Source of the DNA: Candidatus Brocadiaceae bacterium
Lineage (GTDB): Bacteria; Planctomycetota; MHYJ01; JACQXL01; CAKKQI01
DNA: 8,681 nucleotides
Assembly (NCBI GenBank): GCA_919901895.1
Contig: CAKKQI010000364.1
Span: 8,604 to 17,284, forward strand
Direction of reading: 5' to 3'
The notes beneath the pieces were generated by a model. The model saw only the letters and a list, made by a program, of their open reading frames with translations, was not told the origin of the DNA and did no database searches. This document shows positions 4,830 to 8,681 of the stretch, piece by piece (the stretch's first letter is position 1; each line of letters begins with the position of its first letter). A program made the position numbers and the translations under genes.

Positions 4830-6419
4830 ATGCCAAAAGTTCTTTTCATCAATCCGCCCGTAATTGACGCAACCGTTGAATTCAACCGTCCGGTCCGCTG
4901 GCCGTCGTTCAGTTACGCCACGCCGGTTCTGCATCCGCCTTTGTGGCTGGCCACGGCCGCGGCTTATATCCGCGAACAAGGGTTTGAAGTAGGGTTGATT
5001 GATGCGATAGCGGAGCGGTTATCACTGGAATCATTCTTAGGAAAAATCACAGGATTCCGTCCGGATTTCCTGGTTTTTGAGATTTCTACGGCTTCCTTGC
5101 CAAACGATGCGCAGGTCATCAGCCGTTGTAGGCACGAATTCTATTCGTGCGATAATCTATTACCACGCGTTATCTTGGTCGGTCCCCATTGCTCCGCCTT
5201 GCCGGAAGAGACCTTGCGCTCTGTCCCTGAAGCCGACGCGGTGATTATCGGTGAATACGAAATCAGTTTGAAAGAATATCTGCTCAAGGGACCAGTCAAT
5301 ACTCTCGGTATTTGTTACCGCAACAGAACTAGAGGAGTATGCGAGGTTGTCTCAACCTCGCTCTCGCAAGATACCAGATTGAGACAATCTGGTGTACAGC
5401 ACCTTAATAGTACCCAAATTATTAACAACGGCCCTCGTCCCTTTCTGGCCAATCTGGACGAGATTCCGTTTGCCGCCCGCGACCTTTTGCCGAATGAAAA
5501 ATATTTTGACCCGGTGTTAGATAATCCGTTTACTTTCGTCCTGGCCGGCCGGGGCTGTCCGCACCGGTGCACCTATTGCCATTGGCCGCAGGTTTTTACC
5601 GGACATAAATATCGCTTGCGTTCTCCGGGCAAAGTGGTGGACGAAATTGAAGATTTTTGGTCCCGCTCCCCGAGGTTGCCTCGGGGGACAAGTTATCATT
5701 TTACTTGTCCGCCGAAGCCTCGATGGTTATCGGGACGCAGGTGGAAAAGTTTTCTTTTTAACGACGATACTTTCACGGCCAATCCGGATAATGTCCGGGC
5801 GATCTGTAATGAAATAATTAAAAGAAAACTTAAAGTCAGATGGGGGGCTTATACCCGGGCGGATTTTGATGATGAATCTCTTTTGCAAACAATGAAACAG
5901 GCCGGTTGTTATTTGCTGGGCGTCGGCGTGGAGAGCGCCTCGCCGGCCATTTTAAAACGGGTCAAAAAAGGGTGGGAGATTAATCAGGCGGCTGAAACAG
6001 TTAAACGGCTTAAACGACTCGGATTCCAGGTGCATCTGACTTTTATGTTCGGGTTGCCGGGTGAAACTCAAGAAACCATTGAGCAAACGATCGGCTGGGC
6101 TAAAAAATTAAATCCCCGTTCGGTCCAGTTTTCCACGGCCATTCCTTATCCGGGTACGGAATTTTACGATTACCTGCGTAAAAACGATTTGCTCCTTGCT
6201 GAAGTCCAATCCGGCCGATTTTTTTTACCGATGCAACCGCTTTATGAATATGAAAATCTTTCTGCCGGTGATATCGGCGAGGCTGTTCTGCGGGCTTACC
6301 GGAGTTATTATTTCAGGCTGAGATATTTATCGGTTGGGCTAAAAGAGATGTTACGGCAACCCGTGGTATTTTTTAAAAATTTGAAAAGATTAATTAGTTT
6401 TAGTTGGGGAATTCATTGA
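4830..6419 (+). CDS. Cobalamin-binding-type radical SAM protein with in-frame palindrome insertions
   Basis: This 529-residue protein has the two-domain layout of B12-binding radical SAM enzymes. The N-terminal Rossmann-like domain starts with VLFINPP (4-10) and includes HPPLWLATAAAYIREQGFEV (35-54) and ILVGPHCSALPEETL (115-129). The radical SAM core has the 4Fe-4S motif C243-x3-C247-x2-C250 (GCPHRCTYC), then DDTFT (312-316), GVGVESAS (364-371) and FMFGLPGET (405-413). The classical DxHxxG cobalamin motif is absent, as in many members of this family, so cobalamin binding is inferred from architecture. Three segments look inserted relative to the family and coincide with DNA hairpins: residues about 98-110, 165-196 and 279-306. 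The last lies between the cluster-binding loop and the DDTFT strand. No stop codon results. The substrate is unknown; nearby glycosyltransferase and second radical SAM genes suggest glycan or lipid modification. A frame-intact gene argues it is functional. Confidence 0.9.
   Translation: MPKVLFINPPVIDATVEFNRPVRWPSFSYATPVLHPPLWLATAAAYIREQGFEVGLIDAIAERLSLESFLGKITGFRPDFLVFEISTASLPNDAQVISRCRHEFYSCDNLLPRVILVGPHCSALPEETLRSVPEADAVIIGEYEISLKEYLLKGPVNTLGICYRNRTRGVCEVVSTSLSQDTRLRQSGVQHLNSTQIINNGPRPFLANLDEIPFAARDLLPNEKYFDPVLDNPFTFVLAGRGCPHRCTYCHWPQVFTGHKYRLRSPGKVVDEIEDFWSRSPRLPRGTSYHFTCPPKPRWLSGRRWKSFLFNDDTFTANPDNVRAICNEIIKRKLKVRWGAYTRADFDDESLLQTMKQAGCYLLGVGVESASPAILKRVKKGWEINQAAETVKRLKRLGFQVHLTFMFGLPGETQETIEQTIGWAKKLNPRSVQFSTAIPYPGTEFYDYLRKNDLLLAEVQSGRFFLPMQPLYEYENLSAGDIGEAVLRAYRSYYFRLRYLSVGLKEMLRQPVVFFKNLKRLISFSWGIH
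5128..5150 (+). repeat. REP-like GTAG hairpin inserted in frame in the radical SAM gene
   Basis: GTAG (5128-5131) is followed immediately by an 8-bp perfect stem, GCACGAAT with ATTCGTGC, loop TCT (5132-5150). It encodes the odd CRHEFYSCD segment between two conserved parts of the N-terminal domain. Confidence 0.7.
5341..5393. repeat. Pair of perfect hairpins inserted in frame in the radical SAM gene
   Basis: Stem 1 is GCGAGGTT (5341-5348)/AACCTCGC (5354-5361), loop GTCTC. Stem 2 is ACCAGATT (5373-5380)/AATCTGGT (5386-5393), loop GAGAC. The two loops are complementary (GTCTC/GAGAC), as in a two-hairpin BIME-like unit. The unit encodes residues about 171-188 within a low-conservation linker before the PRPFLANLDEIP segment. 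Confidence 0.8.
5668..5710. repeat. Tandem hairpins inserted in frame before the DDTFT strand
   Basis: Stem 1 is CCCCGAGG (5668-5675)/CCTCGGGG (5679-5686). Stem 2 is GGACAAGT (5686-5693)/ACTTGTCC (5703-5710). A weaker third palindrome, CCTCGATGGTTATCGGGA, follows around 5717-5735. Together they encode about residues 279-306, between the CxxxCxxC loop and NDDTFTAN, where family members have only a short turn. Confidence 0.8.
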
Positions 6420-6429
6420 GTTTTTTGAT

Positions 6430-6459
6430 GTAGCTGCGAGGCTTGCCCTCGCCTCTTAA
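6430..6459 (+). repeat. REP hairpin upstream of the RAYT gene
   Basis: A GTAG head, then stem GCGAGG/CCTCGC around CTTGC, then the tail CTCTTA. The tail is ten bases before the transposase ATG. GTAG followed by a short hairpin is the hallmark of REPs served by RAYT enzymes. Confidence 0.85.
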
Positions 6460-6468
6460 TAAATCAAT

Positions 6469-6945
6469 ATGCGTTACCGAAAACATATCAGGTTATCCCC
6501 GGAATTATATAAACAGACGCGCTTGTTTTTTGTCACCATTGTATCCAGATTAAGACAACCGTTATTTGACGGACGAATAAAACAGATTCTTCAGGAAGAA
6601 TTTAAAAATATTCCCTCAAGATTCCCCGGGTGGAATTTAGATTTCTTTACAATTATGCCTAATCATATCCATTTTATTGTTTCTAATTCAACGGAAGGAA
6701 ATTTTTCTTTAGGAAGAATTATTGGCGCATATAAATCCATTGTTTGCAAAAGATTAAGAGAAAAAATACATTTAAATAAAACTGTCTGGCAAACAAATTA
6801 TTATGAGCATATCATTAGAACGGAGGAAGAGTTAAATAAGATTAGATTTTATATCATCGCTAATCCATCTGAAGAAAAAATTGATTGGACAAAAATAGAA
6901 GATTACGATTTGCCGGTAATTTTGGAACAAAATAAATTTTGCTAA
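6469..6945 (+). CDS. REP-associated tyrosine transposase (RAYT, Y1 transposase family)
   Basis: The 158-residue protein is a full-length single-domain Y1/HUH nuclease of the TnpA_REP type, which nicks REP single-stranded DNA beside the GTAG head and may spread REP copies. Landmarks are FFVTIVSR (20-27), the HUH metal motif MPNHIHFIV (63-71) with His66 and His68, and WQTNYYEHIIR (107-117) with the catalytic tyrosine at 111 or 112. The usual family ending, RFYIIANP (126-133), follows. No key residue is missing. Upstream and downstream lie REP hairpins with GTAG heads in opposite orientation, and the stop codon TAA is the first triplet of the downstream REP. There is no clear ribosome binding site, and the gene is AT-richer than the radical SAM genes around it. 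It probably arrived as a self-contained REP-RAYT unit between two functionally linked genes. The alternative of an IS200/IS605 TnpA is less likely given this sequence context. Confidence 0.92.
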   Translation: MRYRKHIRLSPELYKQTRLFFVTIVSRLRQPLFDGRIKQILQEEFKNIPSRFPGWNLDFFTIMPNHIHFIVSNSTEGNFSLGRIIGAYKSIVCKRLREKIHLNKTVWQTNYYEHIIRTEEELNKIRFYIIANPSEEKIDWTKIEDYDLPVILEQNKFC

Positions 6946-6971
6946 GAGGCGACCACAAGGGTCGCCGTTAC
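6943..6971 (-). repeat. Inverted REP overlapping the RAYT stop codon
   Basis: TAAGAGGCGAC...GTCGCCGTTAC: the stem is GGCGAC/GTCGCC and the head read on the minus strand is GTAA, a one-base variant of GTAG. The TAAGAG end is the reverse complement of the CTCTTA tail of the upstream REP. Confidence 0.85.
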
Positions 6972-6983
6972 AGTAACGATGTT

Positions 6984-7010
6984 GTAGCTGCGGGGCTTGC
7001 CCCCGCTTCT
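6984..7010 (+). repeat. REP hairpin, forward
   Basis: GTAGC head, stem GCGGGG/CCCCGC around CTTGC, then CTTCT. The core differs from the 6430 copy by compensating changes that keep the stem. Confidence 0.85.
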
Positions 7011-7013
7011 AAT

Positions 7014-7042
7014 TAAGAGGCGACCACAAGGGTCGCCGCTAC
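7014..7042 (-). repeat. REP hairpin, inverted
   Basis: It is nearly identical to 6943-6971 (TAAGAGGCGACCACAAGG then GTCGCCGCTAC), with an intact GTAG head on the minus strand. With 6984-7010 it forms a head-out BIME pair. Confidence 0.85.
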
Positions 7043-7053
7043 AAGACTCTGAT

Positions 7054-7101
7054 GTAGATTGGAGCGGGACTCCATTGTCGTTGCGCAAGGGTCGCCGCTA
7101 C
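7054..7101. repeat. Degenerate REP pair
   Basis: GTAG at 7054 precedes a stem TGGAG/CTCCA (7060-7074), then a 5'-truncated inverted REP whose AAGGGTCGCCGCTAC end remains (7087-7101). Confidence 0.65.
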
Positions 7102-7114
7102 AATAATTGGGAAT

Positions 7115-7142
7115 GTATCTGCGGGGTTTACCCCCGCCTCTG
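7115..7142 (+). repeat. REP hairpin with a GTAT head
   Basis: GTATC replaces GTAGC. The stem GCGGGG/CCCCGC and the tail CCTCTG otherwise follow the forward REP pattern. Confidence 0.7.
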
Positions 7143-7146
7143 AACC

Positions 7147-7210
7147 TGCGCTAATCGGCGCATTATTATCTGTAATTATCAGTGGTATTTAATCTGTGAC
7201 CATCTGTGTT
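7147..7210. repeat. Leader of the second radical SAM gene: small hairpin and ATCTGTG direct repeats
   Basis: A small hairpin, TGCGC/GCGCA (7147-7162), is followed by direct repeats ATCTGTGAC (7192-7200) and ATCTGTGTT (7202-7210), with a weaker ATCTGTAAT at about 7168. The last unit ends two bases before the ATG. No ribosome binding site or promoter is recognisable; regulatory meaning is unproven. Confidence 0.4.
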
Positions 7211-7212
7211 AT

Positions 7213-8681
7213 ATGAAAATACTCTTAATTGAACCGCCCCCCACCCATAAATTCGGCAATTTAAGGACCATCGGCAGTCACAGTCTGTATAAAGCCGATA
7301 TTGCCTGGCCGCCGCTTGATTTAATGTTTTTAGCCGGTACGCTGGATAAAAAAGGCCATCAGACTTCTATTTGTGATGCCACAACGTTACGGCTGAATTA
7401 CGAACAATTGAAAACCGTGATTGTCCGGGAAAAACCGCAGGTAGTTATTTTCAGCACTTCTACTTCCACCATTAACGACGATTTAAAAACAGCCACTGTA
7501 GCCAAGGAAGTTTACGGTGATATTATTACTATTGCCATCGGCACGCATATTTTTGCCCGGGGCGAAGAAGTTATGCAGGCCGAACCGTTCTTAGACATTG
7601 CAGTTTATGAAGAACCCGAATGGCCGATAATGCAATTGGCTGATAATAATTTTAAACCTGGTCCAGTTACCGGAATTTATTATCGGAATAATAGCCAAAT
7701 AACTAAGTCCCGCACCGTACTGACACAACGTGTCGGGACTGGTGCGTGGATTAAAAACCAGGCCAGCGGTCAAGTGGCTGATTTAAATACGCTTGGTTGG
7801 CCGTCTCACGATAAAATTCCGTTACACTTGTACCGAGATCCGATGATGCGGCGGTCTCCGATGAGCATGACTATGGGTTCGCGCGGTTGTATCAATTCTT
7901 GTATCTTCTGCTCCTCGCCTTTTTTTAAATACCGCTTAAGAGATGTGGATAATTTGATTGCTGAGCTGCATTGGGCGGTTTCCCTGGGAATTAAAGAGAT
8001 GCGTTTTTTTGATATGGGGTTTACTAATAATTTAGATTGGGCTGACCGGCTTACCCGGAAAATGATTGACCAAAAAATAGACCTGACCTGGCAGTGTACG
8101 GCCCGGGCTGACCGGGTTGATGAAAATATTTTACGTCAGATGAAAAAAGCCGGTTGCCAGACCGTTCATTTTGGATTAGAATCATCTGACTTAAGTATTC
8201 TTAAAACGATCAAAAAAAATATTCATCCGAATAAGGTGGCCCAGGCCGTCCGGCTTTGTAAAAAGATAGGCATCAGAACCACCATATTTTTTATGATTGG
8301 CTTGCCGGGCGAAACCAAAGAAACCGTCCAAAAAACTATTGAATTCGCTAAACGAACCAATCCTGATTATATGACAATGAGTATTGCGATGCCTCATCCC
8401 GGGACAGTATTATATGACTACTTGCAGGAGCATAATTATTTGCGAAAAGAAGCAGCCTGGTCCGAATACGATTCTTTGAAAAGACCGGTTTACGATTACC
8501 CTGAATTATCGTCCGAAGAAATATATCGCCTGAGGAATAAGGGGATAAATAGTTTTTATTTCCGGCCGTCTTATATTTGGCGTCGATTTACGAATCAGAA
8601 AAATTGGACGGAAATGAAAACCAACTGGCGGAATTTTGTCGGGGTTGTTAAAAGATACGTGCTGTCGTCAAAAGTGTCGGT
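7213..8681 (+). CDS. Second cobalamin-binding-type radical SAM protein (3' end outside the window)
   Basis: The frame is open for 489 codons to the window end. The N-terminal Rossmann-like part begins ILLIEPPP (3-10) and contains WPPLDLMFLAGTLDKKGH (32-49), the usual start of the B12-binding half. The radical SAM core has GSRGC226INSC230IFC233, then RFFDMGF (264-270), HFGLESSD (319-326) and MIGLPGETKET (361-371). The end at about 446-458 (NSFYFRPSYIWRR) matches the corresponding SYYFRLRYL region of the upstream enzyme at 4830, so the two are paralogues with similar C-terminal tails. The DxHxxG cobalamin motif is not seen, so B12 use is inferred from layout. An in-frame hairpin adds about residues 166-178. 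No Shine-Dalgarno site precedes the ATG; the fit of IEPPP to the family start supports it. The natural stop is probably close, judging by the first enzyme. Confidence 0.9.
   Translation, partial: MKILLIEPPPTHKFGNLRTIGSHSLYKADIAWPPLDLMFLAGTLDKKGHQTSICDATTLRLNYEQLKTVIVREKPQVVIFSTSTSTINDDLKTATVAKEVYGDIITIAIGTHIFARGEEVMQAEPFLDIAVYEEPEWPIMQLADNNFKPGPVTGIYYRNNSQITKSRTVLTQRVGTGAWIKNQASGQVADLNTLGWPSHDKIPLHLYRDPMMRRSPMSMTMGSRGCINSCIFCSSPFFKYRLRDVDNLIAELHWAVSLGIKEMRFFDMGFTNNLDWADRLTRKMIDQKIDLTWQCTARADRVDENILRQMKKAGCQTVHFGLESSDLSILKTIKKNIHPNKVAQAVRLCKKIGIRTTIFFMIGLPGETKETVQKTIEFAKRTNPDYMTMSIAMPHPGTVLYDYLQEHNYLRKEAAWSEYDSLKRPVYDYPELSSEEIYRLRNKGINSFYFRPSYIWRRFTNQKNWTEMKTNWRNFVGVVKRYVLSSKVS
7711..7746. repeat. 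Palindrome inserted in frame in the second radical SAM gene
   Basis: The outer stem is CGCACC (7711-7716)/GGTGCG (7741-7746). The inner stem is GACAC/GTGTC around AAC, and AGTCCCG/CGGGACT also pair as an alternative fold. It encodes RTVLTQRVGTGA in a linker before the radical SAM core. The CCCG...GTGTCGGGAC arms resemble the hairpin at 2810-2832. Confidence 0.7.

Noticed and set aside
4800..4830. GTG start at 4800 for the first radical SAM gene
   Set aside because: The ribosome binding site at 4815-4819 serves the ATG at 4830, and the family N-terminus (KVLFINPP) begins there.
6943..7142. Rho-independent terminators or CRISPR in the GC-rich hairpin cluster after the transposase
   Set aside because: None of the hairpins is followed by a T-run, and their GTAG heads and alternating orientation identify them as REP/BIME units.
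1..8681. tRNA, rRNA or riboswitch
   Set aside because: I looked through all intergenic stretches; every strong fold is a repeat hairpin and none has tRNA or known riboswitch features such as a B12-box.

Overview
The window looks like bacterial chromosome from an uncultured, repeat-rich lineage. The reasons are Shine-Dalgarno sites on the better genes, a Sec-type signal peptide on a surface-type protein, and many short palindromic repeats both between and inside genes. Genomes with this mix (cobalamin-type radical SAM enzymes, glycosyltransferases, beta-sandwich surface proteins, dense palindromes) are common among candidate phyla such as Omnitrophota and relatives. That placement is a low-confidence impression, because no rRNA or other marker gene is present.

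Layout, all on the + strand. A secreted beta-rich surface protein (37-1203) ends exactly at a repeat block (1205-1456). An orphan NMT1/SsuA-like substrate-binding protein follows (1470-2624). After a low-complexity stretch comes a membrane-associated family 2 glycosyltransferase (2653-4077). A second repeat block (4078-4829) encloses a tiny GIY-YIG nuclease gene (4265-4555). Next is a cobalamin-binding-type radical SAM protein (4830-6419), then a REP-associated tyrosine transposase (RAYT, 6469-6945) inside its array of GTAG-headed REP hairpins (6430-7142). A second radical SAM protein of the same general architecture starts at 7213 and runs off the window end.

The ordinary cargo (glycosyltransferase plus two B12-type radical SAM enzymes) would fit a surface glycan or lipid modification locus, but no substrate can be read from the sequence. 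The more interesting layer is the repeats. At least four kinds of short element are visible. (1) A GTCATTGC...GCAATCTC element has conserved ends and a palindromic core that differs from copy to copy; two copies wrap the GIY-YIG gene as an 11-bp perfect inverted repeat only a few bases from its start and stop codons. (2) REP/BIME hairpins with the GTAG head surround the RAYT. (3) A compound module of about 70 bp is present twice in opposite orientation, and one copy carries a 45-bp palindrome inserted at the tip of its own hairpin. (4) Degenerate ATTCCAAT-type low-complexity runs occur.

Elements of this kind also sit in frame inside the glycosyltransferase and both radical SAM genes. There they add roughly 10-45 residues at apparent loop positions without stop codons, in the manner of the Rickettsia palindromic elements. 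The window therefore records several selfish-element families colonising both intergenic and coding DNA, with two candidate mobilising nucleases (GIY-YIG and RAYT), each placed within its own repeat type.
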